12,554 bases of DNA from Clostridia bacterium (lineage in GTDB: Bacteria; Bacillota; Clostridia; Lachnospirales; Lachnospiraceae), in the NCBI GenBank assembly GCA_026000755.1, contig BNZC01000029.1:1-12554 (forward strand). Direction: 5' to 3'. The notes under the pieces were generated by a model that searched no databases, was not told the DNA's origin, and saw nothing but the letters and a program-made list of their open reading frames with translations. The position numbers were made by a program, and so were the translations under genes. Numbering within the stretch: position 1 is the stretch's first letter; each line of letters begins with the position of its first letter. This document shows positions 1-6,934 of the stretch, piece after piece.

Positions 1-45
1 GAATTTAAGTCTGGCATGATGTTTCTCCTTCTCAAAGAAAATTTC

Positions 46-98
46 CCAGATTAAATTCTACCAGAAATCCGTTCCAGATTAAATTCCACATCAAATTC
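46..98. repeat. AAATTC-centred short repeats upstream of the promoter
   Basis: CCAGATTAAATTC occurs at 46-58 and again exactly at 74-86. A third, weaker copy around CATCAAATTCC lies at 90-99. The first bases of the window (1-14) hold a near-inverted version. The group ends about 65 bases upstream of the -35 box of the HD-GYP gene. It could be a cluster of regulator sites or simply AT-rich low-complexity DNA. No particular binding protein is recognised. Confidence 0.35.
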
Positions 99-163
99 CA
101 TAGTGGAACTTACTTTGGGAATTAACAAAGGGGGAATTAGTGATCTGGAAAATGAAATCGGAC

Positions 164-192
164 TTGACACAATATTTTCAGAGTGGTATACT
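164..192 (+). promoter_or_regulatory. Sigma-A promoter of the HD-GYP/Hpt unit
   Basis: A perfect -35 box TTGACA (164-169) is followed, after exactly 17 bases, by TATACT (187-192), one base from the consensus TATAAT. Transcription would start near 199, leaving a leader of about 65 bases before the GTG start at 265. The leader shows no obvious c-di-GMP riboswitch core. Nothing else in the first 264 bases looks coding. Confidence 0.8.
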
Positions 193-264
193 TTAGTGTA
201 TGGTAAGTTTTAATCAATGGAATCAAAGGTTACAAATACATAGCAAAGTAAAGCAGGTGAAAAC

Positions 265-1389
265 GTGAAGAAGAATACGATACTTATTGTAGATGACCTA
301 GAAGTAAACCGTTGGATTTTGGCGGAAAGTTTTGGGGACAGCTATGACATATTGGAGGCGGACGGCGGTGAGCAGGCTCTTGTGCTGTTGGAACAGTATA
401 AGAATGACATCTCGGTCATTTTGCTTGACCTTATTATGCCGGGCATGGATGGTTATGAGATTTTAGCCATCTTAAAAACCAGAGACATCATGCACTACAT
501 TCCCGTAATCCTGATTACAGGGGATACTTCAGAGGATATGCAGCGGCGCGGGTTCGACTTAGGGGTGTCTGATATTGTAACGAAGCCCTTTGATATGTAT
601 GTAGTGAAGCGGCGTGTAGAGAATATCATGGAGATGTATCGCTACCGCAACAACTTAGAAGAGATGTTAGAGGAGAAATCCCAAGAATTACAGCATAAGA
701 ACAGGATACTAGAGGAACAAGCCAAGGCATTGGTAGCATTTAACGATGCCATGATTGATTCCATTGCCAACCTAGTGGAATTTCGGAATATGGAGACGGG
801 GCATCATGTAAAGCAGGTGAAACGTTTTTCCAGAACCTTGGCAGATGCCTTAATCGGCAATTATCCCGAGTACGAGATTGACGACCACAAGGCGGCATTG
901 ATTGAGCAAGCGGCGGCAGTCCATGATTTGGGAAAGATTATGGTGTCCGATACCATACTGTTAAAGCCGGGGCGTTTGACAAAAGAAGAATTTGAAATCA
1001 TGAAAACCCATTCCGTCAAAGGTACGGAGATTTTGGAACGTTTCTTGGATTTTCCCGATAAGGAATACTACGAATACTGTTGGAATATTTGCCGTTATCA
1101 TCACGAACGTTATGATGGAAATGGCTATCCCGATCATTTGAAAGGGGAAGAGATTCCCATTGCAGCACAGATTGTTTCTATCGCAGATGTCTACGAAGCC
1201 TTAGTCAGCAAGCGTGTTTACAAGGCACCTTATGACAAGGATACGGCCTATAATATGATTATGGAAGGGCAGTGCGGGGTGTTCTCACCGAAGCTGTTGG
1301 AGTGTTTCACACGTTGCAGAGCACAGTTTGAGCAATTTGTAGACGCTGTGGACAGAGAGAAAGAAAAGGAAGAAAATGCAAAAGCTTAG
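265..1389 (+). CDS. REC/HD-GYP response regulator, predicted c-di-GMP phosphodiesterase
   Basis: This 374-residue protein begins with a receiver domain (about 1-125). It has the acidic pair D10/D11, phospho-acceptor D55 in LLDLIMPGMDG, the T85 switch residue and K107 in TKPF, so phosphorylation is expected to work. A helical linker (about 128-155) joins it to an HD-GYP domain (about 160-355). That domain has HDLGK at 220-224, the HHERYDGNGYP signature at 279-289 and IADVYEAL at 306-313, and all metal-binding motifs look intact. The family hydrolyses cyclic di-GMP in the cytoplasm. The GTG start at 265 is chosen because AGGTGA lies just upstream and the receiver domain begins at once. The Hpt gene follows 77 bases later and is a natural phosphate donor. 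The charged tail ends in AKA, and a decayed copy of this tail lies downstream. Catalytic activity is inferred from motifs. Confidence 0.92.
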   Translation: MKKNTILIVDDLEVNRWILAESFGDSYDILEADGGEQALVLLEQYKNDISVILLDLIMPGMDGYEILAILKTRDIMHYIPVILITGDTSEDMQRRGFDLGVSDIVTKPFDMYVVKRRVENIMEMYRYRNNLEEMLEEKSQELQHKNRILEEQAKALVAFNDAMIDSIANLVEFRNMETGHHVKQVKRFSRTLADALIGNYPEYEIDDHKAALIEQAAAVHDLGKIMVSDTILLKPGRLTKEEFEIMKTHSVKGTEILERFLDFPDKEYYEYCWNICRYHHERYDGNGYPDHLKGEEIPIAAQIVSIADVYEALVSKRVYKAPYDKDTAYNMIMEGQCGVFSPKLLECFTRCRAQFEQFVDAVDREKEKEENAKA

Positions 1390-1456
1390 GAGAAAGACGT
1401 TTCGGTAACTTGCAGATGATGTAGACAGAGAACAAAAAGGATCTGCAAAAGCTTAG
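1339..1456 (+). repeat. Imperfect duplication of the HD-GYP gene 3' end
   Basis: The last codons of the HD-GYP gene (1339-1389, reading VDAVDREKEKEENAKA then stop) are echoed at 1412-1456, where one frame reads ADDVDREQKGSAKA then stop. Both copies end in the same 13-base string GCAAAAGCTTAGG. The copies are offset by 67 bases at the stop codons and by 73 at their left ends, so small indels separate them. The second copy has no start of its own and is in a different frame. It supplies the sequence just before the ribosome binding site of the Hpt gene. Confidence 0.7.
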
Positions 1457-1466
1457 GGAGGAATAG

Positions 1467-1820
1467 ATGATGGAAGATTTGAAACCGGTGCTTGAGGGTT
1501 TGGGGATAGACGTAGACGGAGCCTTAAAGCGCATGATGGGAAGTGAAGCATTGTTCCTACGCTTGATGAAGAAATTCGCATCGGATACGAGTTACGAGAA
1601 GCTAAAAGAGGCAATAGAGAAGCAGGATTATGAAGAAGCCTATCGGGCGGCTCATACCCTAAAAGGGGCATCGGGTAACTTGGGATTAAATCCCATCATG
1701 GTTACGGCAGGGCGAATCTCTGATAAGTTAAAAAACAATGATTCCGGTACCTTAGAAGCGGATTTTGCGGAGCTGACGAAAGTTCATGGGGAGATTTTTG
1801 AGGTTCTGCGGGGGTTATAG
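1467..1820 (+). CDS. Stand-alone Hpt (histidine phosphotransfer) protein
   Basis: A 117-residue, mostly helical protein of the size expected for a single Hpt domain. The motif AAHTLKGASGNLG at 61-73 places the phosphorylatable histidine at H63, with the conserved K66, G67 and N71 around it. Such proteins shuttle phosphate between a histidine kinase or hybrid kinase and a receiver domain. The upstream gene encodes an HD-GYP response regulator, so this is its probable partner. No kinase is visible in the window. The start at 1467 follows GGGAGGA (about 1456-1461) at good distance; a second in-frame ATG lies immediately after it. Two terminator candidates follow. The family call is firm; the partner is inferred. 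Confidence 0.9.
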   Translation: MMEDLKPVLEGLGIDVDGALKRMMGSEALFLRLMKKFASDTSYEKLKEAIEKQDYEEAYRAAHTLKGASGNLGLNPIMVTAGRISDKLKNNDSGTLEADFAELTKVHGEIFEVLRGL

Positions 1821-1836
1821 GCCGAAAGCACCTTAG

Positions 1837-1881
1837 CGATTAAGCCCTGATTTGTAGGGCGATGCTTATCGAACGTTTTTT
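1837..1881 (+). terminator. Possible first terminator after the Hpt gene
   Basis: CGAT..AAG..CCCT (1837-1848) can pair with AGGG..CTT..ATCG (1856-1871), leaving small bulges, and six T residues follow at 1876-1881. The bulged stem makes this weaker than the next candidate. A further short inverted repeat, TACCCTC (1883-1889) with GAGGGTA (1917-1923), lies just beyond. Apart from this the 1821-1984 stretch holds no gene. Confidence 0.45.
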
Positions 1882-1984
1882 GTACCCTCGCTTCGCTGGG
1901 GCAGACCCTTCGGTAAGAGGGTAGTAAGATTGTTGTGAAACCGTGTCCATAGCACGAACTTAGTTGAACGAACCTCCTTAACAT

Positions 1985-2029
1985 AAAGACTGTATTGAGT
2001 GAAATCAATTGCTCGATACAGTCTTTTTT
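1985..2029 (+). terminator. Strong intrinsic terminator overlapping the convergent MATE gene
   Basis: A 15-base stem pairs 1985-1999 (AAAGACTGTATTGAG) with 2012-2026 (CTCGATACAGTCTTT), with one G-T wobble and a 12-base loop. The run of T continues to 2029. It should stop transcription from the HD-GYP/Hpt unit. The loop holds the stop codon of the minus-strand MATE gene, and the right arm encodes that protein's last few residues. On the minus strand the stem is followed by only three T residues, so it is less convincing in that direction. Confidence 0.8.
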
Positions 2030-3348
2030 GCCTTTCGCTCCCACACATAATACACAATCAAAAGCGGCACTCCTGCCCCCACCCACGCCGCAGGAGAGGC
2101 AAAGCAGACAGCGGTATACCCGGCTGTCTTTAAGAAAAACACAATCACGAAGAAACGACAGCCCATTTCAAGCAAACCGCCAAGCAAGGGAATCAGTCCT
2201 TTGCCTAAGCCCTGTAAAGCGGTGCGGTAGAGGAAGATCCAAGCTAAGGGCAGGAAGAACCAACTGATGGTGTTAAAATATTGGGTAGAATAGGACACCA
2301 CAATATCGCTTGGGTGGCTTAAGAACAAGCGGACGATAGCGGAGCCAAAGCCTTGTGTGATAAAGACGGCAAAGGCGGTCAAAAAGAAAGTGATGATGAA
2401 AGCCTGTTTCATGCCGTCAAAAATACGCTGATATTTTTTCGCACCCAGATTCTGCCCACAGTAGGTTGCCATGGTGGTGCCAAGGGAAACCATGGGCTGA
2501 AACGCCAAAAGTTCCACCTTAGAACTTGCCGTGTAGGCGGCAACGGCGGCGGATCCGAAGAAATTGATCGCACTTTGCAGAATCATCATGCCCGAGGCCG
2601 TAATGGAATAGTTCAAAGCCGTAGGCAGCCCGATGGACAGCAGATGCTTTACGCTGCTCGGGTCAGGACGAAAATCTTCCTTATGGAAATGAAAAAAGTC
2701 AAAACGTTTGAACATATAAAGGAAGCACAGCACAGCGGACACCCCTTGAGAAATAACGGTAGCCCACGCTGCCCCGGTAGCGCCTGTTTGTAAGAGTCCG
2801 ATAAAAAAGAAATCCAGAATCACATTTAAGACAGAGGAAAGTATTAGGATATAAAGCGGCACTTTGCTGTTGCCAAGCCCTCGTAAAATGGATGAGGCAA
2901 TATTAAAAAACATGGTAGCGGTAATGCCCCCATAAATAATCAAAAGAAAGCTGTTTGCCGTATCTAAGATATTTGCAGGGGTTTTTAGAAAAATCAGCAA
3001 ACTACGGGATAAAAACATGGTAATCACCGTCATGATCACAGAAATTACAGCGCCAAGCAAGATGGACAGTGCCGCATAATGCCGTAGCAAAGGGATATCC
3101 TTTGCACCGAAGGCATGGGAAATCATAATGCCAAAGCCTTGGGAAATCCCGATGGCAAAGCCCAGTACCAAAAATACAATGGAACCGGTAGAGCCAACGG
3201 CGGCTAGGGCATCCTCTCCCAGAAAATGTCCCACAATCACGGTGTCCGCCATATTATAGAACTGTTGGAACAGATTGCCCAAAAGCACGGGGAGAGAGAA
3301 GAGTAAAATAAGAGAAAGAGGATTTCCTCGGGTCATATCTTTTGTCAT
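2005..3348 (-). CDS. MATE-family multidrug/toxin efflux transporter
   Basis: A 447-residue, very hydrophobic protein of the usual MATE length, with about twelve predicted membrane spans arranged as two homologous halves. The N-terminus has the family pattern: a short polar MTKDMTRGNP, then the first span, then QQFYNMADTVIVGHFLG (28-44), and SQGFGIMISHAFGAK (69-83) further on. The second half shows the equivalent SLGTTMATYCGQNLGAK stretch. Such transporters export cationic drugs or metabolites using a sodium or proton gradient; the substrate cannot be told from sequence. The start at 3348 has TAGGAG four to five bases upstream on the minus strand. It lies downstream of tRNA-Ser, and no clear promoter of its own is visible. 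Its 3' end runs into the terminator shared with the plus-strand unit. Confidence 0.93.
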   Translation of the reverse strand: MTKDMTRGNPLSLILLFSLPVLLGNLFQQFYNMADTVIVGHFLGEDALAAVGSTGSIVFLVLGFAIGISQGFGIMISHAFGAKDIPLLRHYAALSILLGAVISVIMTVITMFLSRSLLIFLKTPANILDTANSFLLIIYGGITATMFFNIASSILRGLGNSKVPLYILILSSVLNVILDFFFIGLLQTGATGAAWATVISQGVSAVLCFLYMFKRFDFFHFHKEDFRPDPSSVKHLLSIGLPTALNYSITASGMMILQSAINFFGSAAVAAYTASSKVELLAFQPMVSLGTTMATYCGQNLGAKKYQRIFDGMKQAFIITFFLTAFAVFITQGFGSAIVRLFLSHPSDIVVSYSTQYFNTISWFFLPLAWIFLYRTALQGLGKGLIPLLGGLLEMGCRFFVIVFFLKTAGYTAVCFASPAAWVGAGVPLLIVYYVWERKAKKTVSSN

Positions 3349-3370
3349 AAAAGGCTCCTAATGATTTAAG

Positions 3371-3402
3371 AAAAATACACACTCATGTTGAGCGTGTATT
3401 TT
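3371..3402 (-). terminator. Terminator of tRNA-Ser, inside the MATE leader
   Basis: On the minus strand AAAATACACGCTC (3402-3390) pairs with GAGTGTGTATTTT (3384-3372) through 13 positions, one of them G-T, around a five-base loop. The right arm runs into TTTTTCTT. It lies about 55 bases after the tRNA 3' end and about 20 bases before the MATE start codon. It therefore ends tRNA transcription and may also limit readthrough into the transporter gene. Confidence 0.75.
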
Positions 3403-3456
3403 GCGTGTACACTTAAGCAGGTAACAAACGTAGGGTTTGGATTTGAAACAAACAAG

Positions 3457-3543
3457 CGGAGACGGTGGGATTCGAACCCACGTGCCCAAAAAGGGCAACC
3501 GCATTTCGAGTGCGGCTCGTTATGACCACTTCGATACGTCTCC
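3457..3543 (-). tRNA. tRNA-Ser(CGA)
   Basis: The minus strand folds into a class II tRNA of 87 bases. The acceptor stem GGAGACG (3543-3537) pairs with CGTCTCC (3464-3458), and G is the discriminator base. The anticodon stem CCGCA/TGCGG encloses the loop CTCGAAA with anticodon CGA, which reads the serine codon UCG. A long variable arm built on GCCC..GGGC is typical of serine tRNAs. The T arm holds GTGGGTTCGAATCCCAC. No CCA end is encoded, so it must be added enzymatically. A terminator hairpin follows. Confidence 0.95.
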
Positions 3544-3554
3544 AAGTTTAGGAC

Positions 3555-3708
3555 AGTAATTACTATATGTTACTATTCACAGTTCCTGTGAAAGTAACAA
3601 TTATGCACACAAACCGCAAAAAAATGCGATTTGGCGCATGACTTAATCGGGTTTTTCTTCGAAAAACGCCTCTCGGAACGGTTCAACCGTGAATAGTAAT
3701 TACTATAT
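3555..3708. repeat. Inverted-repeat (MITE-like) element 1
   Basis: The ends TTACTATTCACAGTT (3570-3584) and AACCGTGAATAGTAA (3685-3699) are inverted repeats with a single mismatch. They lie within a 14-base exact direct repeat, AGTAATTACTATAT, at 3555-3568 and 3695-3708. The left arm can also fold on a nearer partner, CTGTGAAAGTAA (3588-3599), with one bulge. The interior holds a perfect small hairpin, GTTTTTC/GAAAAAC (3651-3657 and 3661-3667), and no credible reading frame. It fills the gap between tRNA-Ser and the pfk promoter. It shares its outer end with the element at 8431-8629. Mobility is inferred from structure only. Confidence 0.65.
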
Positions 3709-3738
3709 CATATTTTCCAAAAAAATGCAAGAAAAATC

Positions 3739-3767
3739 TTGTTAAGAAAGGCAGAATAGTATATGAT
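3739..3767 (+). promoter_or_regulatory. Sigma-A promoter of the pfk-dnaX-ybaB unit
   Basis: TTGTTA (3739-3744) and TATGAT (3762-3767) are separated by exactly 17 bases, each close to consensus. The predicted start near 3774 gives a leader of about 30 bases before the pfk ATG. It lies directly outside the right end of inverted-repeat element 1. Confidence 0.75.
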
Positions 3768-3805
3768 AGTAGTAGATGTTTAATTAACAGAAAGGATGTG
3801 GGCAG

Positions 3806-4879
3806 ATGAAACGAATCGGAATACTCACCAGCGGCGGCGACTGCCAAGGCTTAAACGCTACTATGCGTGGCGTGGTCAAAGGACTTACAAAGAATGTGGA
3901 CGACTTGGAGGTGTACGGTTTCTATGACGGTTATAAGGGCTTAATTTATGGAAATTACCGCCTTTTGTCTCCTTCGGATTTTTCGGGAATTTTAACCAGG
4001 GGGGGTACCATCTTAGGTTCCTCCAGACAGCCCTTTAAGCTCATGCGGGTGCCGGATGAAAAAGGATTGGACAAGGTGGAGGCAATGAAGCACACCTATC
4101 ATAAACTACGCTTAAACTGTCTGGTGATTTTGGGTGGAAATGGTACGCAAAAGACGGCAAATTTGCTGCGGGAAGAGGGTTTGAATGTAATCCATTTGCC
4201 GAAAACTATTGACAATGACATTTACGGAACGGATGTTACCTTTGGTTTTCAGAGTGCCATCAATATTGCAACTTCTGCCATTGACTGCATTCACACCACG
4301 GCGGCCTCTCATAACCGTGTCTTTGTGGTGGAGGTCATGGGGCATAAAGTAGGTTGGCTGACCCTGTATGCGGGAATTGCAGGGGGAGCAGACATCATTT
4401 TATTGCCGGAAATCCCCTATGATTTGGAGAAAGTGATCGATGCGGTGAAGCGAAGAACACACGCAGGCAAGGGATTTACCATTTTGGCGGTGGCGGAGGG
4501 CGCTATTTCCAAGGAAGATGCCCAATTGCCCAAGAAAGAGTATAAGAAAAAGTTGGAAGAGCGGAAAGGGCATTCCGTTTCCTATGAACTTGCGGCACAG
4601 ATTGAGGAAAAGACAGGTTCCGAGGTACGTGTGGTGGTTCCCGGGCATACCCAAAGGGGGGGGAGTCCAAGCCCCTATGACCGTGTGCTTTGTACAAGAC
4701 TTGGCGCAGCGGCGGCGGATTTGATTGTAAAGGGAAAATACGGCTATATGGTGGCTATCGTAGACGGAGAAACCTGTAAGGTACCTCTGGAAGAAGTGGC
4801 GGGTAAGCTTAAAATGGTGGAAACGGATTCTCCGATTATTAAAGAAGCAAAGACCATTGGCATAAGCTTCGGGGATTAG
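3806..4879 (+). CDS. pfkA: 6-phosphofructokinase
   Basis: A 357-residue enzyme of the PFK family, which phosphorylates fructose 6-phosphate to fructose 1,6-bisphosphate in glycolysis. The N-terminal GGDCQGLN loop (10-17), GGTILGSSR (66-74), the catalytic PKTIDND (132-138, with D136 and D138), the EVMGHKVGW sugar-phosphate site (176-184) and GHTQRGG (280-286) are all present. The donor-site residues are mixed. GGNGT (110-114) keeps the glycine typical of ATP enzymes at the position equivalent to E. coli G104. K133 replaces the usual ATP-type glycine at the G124 position, as in pyrophosphate and group III enzymes. N112 replaces the metal-binding aspartate (E. coli D103). Phosphate donor is therefore uncertain. 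AAAGGATG precedes the ATG, and dnaX starts three bases after the stop. Confidence 0.93.
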   Translation: MKRIGILTSGGDCQGLNATMRGVVKGLTKNVDDLEVYGFYDGYKGLIYGNYRLLSPSDFSGILTRGGTILGSSRQPFKLMRVPDEKGLDKVEAMKHTYHKLRLNCLVILGGNGTQKTANLLREEGLNVIHLPKTIDNDIYGTDVTFGFQSAINIATSAIDCIHTTAASHNRVFVVEVMGHKVGWLTLYAGIAGGADIILLPEIPYDLEKVIDAVKRRTHAGKGFTILAVAEGAISKEDAQLPKKEYKKKLEERKGHSVSYELAAQIEEKTGSEVRVVVPGHTQRGGSPSPYDRVLCTRLGAAAADLIVKGKYGYMVAIVDGETCKVPLEEVAGKLKMVETDSPIIKEAKTIGISFGD

Positions 4880-4882
4880 GTC

Positions 4883-6478
4883 ATGTCATATACTGCACTT
4901 TATCGCAAATTTCGCCCGGCGGAATTTGAAGATGTAAAAGGACAGGATGCCATTGTCACCACCTTGAAAAACCAGATTAAGGCAAATCGCATTGGACACG
5001 CCTATCTGTTCTGCGGAACAAGGGGAACGGGAAAGACCACCATTGCCAAAATATTTGCCAAGGCGGTCAATTGTGAAGAGCCGGTAGACGGAAGCCCTTG
5101 CGGAGCCTGCTCCTCCTGTAAGAATATACAGGGGGGGGTATCTATGAATGTGATTGAAATTGATGCCGCCTCAAATAACGGTGTGGACAACATCAGAGAG
5201 ATTCGAGAGGAAGTCGCCTATTCTCCCTCCGAGGGGAAGTATAAAGTTTACATCATAGACGAGGTTCATATGCTGTCCATCGGTGCCTTTAACGCCTTAC
5301 TTAAGACGTTAGAAGAACCGCCCTCTTACGTGATTTTTCTCCTTGCCACCACGGAAGCGAATAAGATACCGGTTACGATATTATCAAGGTGTCAGCGCTA
5401 TGATTTTCGCCGCATTACGCCGGAGGTGATTTTTAAGCGATTAGAGGAATTGACGAAAACAGAGGGGGTTTTGGCAGAAGAGAGGGCGTTGCGTTATGTG
5501 GCAAAGGCGGCGGACGGCTCCATGCGGGATGCCTTAAGTTTGCTTGATCAATGTATCGCCTTTTTTCTGGGCAAGGAACTGAGCTATGACAATGTGTTAG
5601 AGGTGTTGGGTGCCATGGATACGGAGGTTTTTGGTCATGTCTTAGGTAGCATTATGGCAAAGGACGTGACGGGGCTGATTGCCCTCCTGGATGATTTTAT
5701 CCTGCAAGGGAAAGAGCCGGCACAGTTTGTTTCTGATTTTACATGGTATTTGCGAAACCTCTTATTGATACAAAATGCGGATCAGTCAGCGGATTTACTG
5801 GACGTTTCCACCGAAAATAAAAAACAATTGGAAATCGATGCGAAGCTTGTCACAGCAGAGGAATTGATGTGGCAGATTCGGGTGTTTTCGGAACTGTCCA
5901 ACCAACTGCGTCACGCCGTACAGAAACGCATTCTCATAGAAATTGCTTTGATAAAACTCTGTCGCCCTCAGATGGAGCAGAATTTAGAAAGCCTTCTGGT
6001 GCGAATGGCAAATCTGGAAAAGATAGCAGAGCAAGGAGGAATCCAAGGCATAGCACCTTCCCCGGGAATGGCAACAGGGACAGGAGTGGAAACGGCGGAA
6101 ACGCCTAGCAAGCAGAAGCAGAATCAAGGAGCGGAAGGCGCGGCACCCTTGCCCAAGGCAATCCCAAAAGATGTGGAAGAGGCGGTAAGAAACTGGCGAG
6201 TTATGTTATCGGAATTACCGGGACTTTTGCACAATTACTTAAAACACGCTGTCCTAAGCCTTGGGAGAGAGAATCAGCTCTTAATTGTCTTAGAAGATGA
6301 AATGGCGGAGGCTTATGTGAATACGCCGGAACATAAAGCAGAAATCAAACGCTTATTAGCGGGGCGAATTGGAAAAGACATTGAGATTCAGATTCGCTTG
6401 GCTAAGCAGGGCAAAGATCAAGAAGAGTCGTATGTGGATATAGAGCAGTTAATCAATATGGAGTTGACGGTGGAATGA
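4883..6478 (+). CDS. dnaX: DNA polymerase III subunit gamma/tau (clamp loader ATPase)
   Basis: A 531-residue clamp-loader subunit that uses ATP to load the sliding clamp during replication. The AAA+ core shows the opening YRKFRP (7-12), Walker A GTRGTGKT (45-52), zinc-binding cysteines C64, C73, C76 and C79, Walker B DEVH (126-129), sensor-1 LLATTE (153-158) and the SRC arginine finger (168-170). A collar domain and then a linker rich in G, T and Q (about 385-430) lead to a C-terminal tau-like region. Only three bases separate it from the pfk stop codon, and its ribosome binding site (GGGGATTAGG) lies inside the end of pfk, so translation is probably coupled. No standard A-AAA-AAG slippery site was found, so one full-length product is expected. 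Confidence 0.97.
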   Translation: MSYTALYRKFRPAEFEDVKGQDAIVTTLKNQIKANRIGHAYLFCGTRGTGKTTIAKIFAKAVNCEEPVDGSPCGACSSCKNIQGGVSMNVIEIDAASNNGVDNIREIREEVAYSPSEGKYKVYIIDEVHMLSIGAFNALLKTLEEPPSYVIFLLATTEANKIPVTILSRCQRYDFRRITPEVIFKRLEELTKTEGVLAEERALRYVAKAADGSMRDALSLLDQCIAFFLGKELSYDNVLEVLGAMDTEVFGHVLGSIMAKDVTGLIALLDDFILQGKEPAQFVSDFTWYLRNLLLIQNADQSADLLDVSTENKKQLEIDAKLVTAEELMWQIRVFSELSNQLRHAVQKRILIEIALIKLCRPQMEQNLESLLVRMANLEKIAEQGGIQGIAPSPGMATGTGVETAETPSKQKQNQGAEGAAPLPKAIPKDVEEAVRNWRVMLSELPGLLHNYLKHAVLSLGRENQLLIVLEDEMAEAYVNTPEHKAEIKRLLAGRIGKDIEIQIRLAKQGKDQEESYVDIEQLINMELTVE

Positions 6479-6586
6479 AAATGGGAAGAGTGTATGTGTG
6501 CATGGCTTGAAAGTTTGAACGTTGCCCATGATTTTCAGAATTGTGGATGAGTGAGTAGAATTTAGAAGAATCGGAGGAGAATAATA

Positions 6587-6934
6587 ATGGCAAAACGCGG
6601 AGGTTTTCCCGGCGGAGGCGTACCGGGCAATATGGGTAATTTAATGAAGCAGGCGCAGAAGATGCAAAAGCAGATGGAAGAGGCCTCAAAGGAATTAGAG
6701 GATAAGGAAATTACCGCAACAGCGGGGGGGGGTGCCGTAGAGGTTACCGTATCCGGCAAGAAGGAAATCACTAAAATCAAGCTTTCCGAAGAGGTGGTAG
6801 ATCCGGATGACATTGAGATGTTAGAGGATCTTGTTATGGCGGCGGTAAACGAAGCACTTCGCCAGATGGAAGAATATTCCGGTCAGTCCATGTCGAAGAT
6901 TACCGGGGGCTTAGGGGGCGGATTTCCGTTTTAA
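6587..6934 (+). CDS. ybaB: YbaB/EbfC-family nucleoid-associated protein
   Basis: A 115-residue protein of the YbaB/EbfC family, small dimeric DNA-binding proteins often encoded between dnaX and recR. After a glycine-rich N-terminus comes [20 protein letters not shown] (17-36), the typical first helix. It is followed by [19 protein letters not shown] (44-62) and then [25 protein letters not shown] (67-91), the most conserved family stretch. The protein ends in a glycine-rich tail, GGLGGGFPF. The start follows a strong GGAGGAG. The gene lies 108 bases after dnaX, in a gap with no visible promoter, so it is probably co-transcribed. It contains a run of nine G residues (6724-6732). A decayed copy of its 3' end follows immediately. 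Confidence 0.93.
   Translation: MAKRGGFPGGGVPGNMGNLMKQAQKMQKQMEEASKELEDKEITATAGGGAVEVTVSGKKEITKIKLSEEVVDPDDIEMLEDLVMAAVNEALRQMEEYSGQSMSKITGGLGGGFPF

Noticed and set aside
199..264. c-di-GMP riboswitch in the HD-GYP leader
   Set aside because: The leader is too short and lacks the conserved GEMM core; it is AT-rich and unstructured by eye.
1784..2086. Minus-strand frame across the Hpt-MATE gap
   Set aside because: It overlaps real genes and two terminators and has no family features; the MATE gene in the other frame explains the strand.
3544..4882. SRP/scRNA gene near tRNA-Ser and dnaX
   Set aside because: That order is known in some Firmicutes, but the conserved SRP core GGAAGCAGC-type sequence is absent here.
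5815..5830. Programmed frameshift site in dnaX at an A-rich run
   Set aside because: The run is read as T-AAA-AAA-C, not the in-phase A-AAA-AAG arrangement, and no stimulatory structure is evident.
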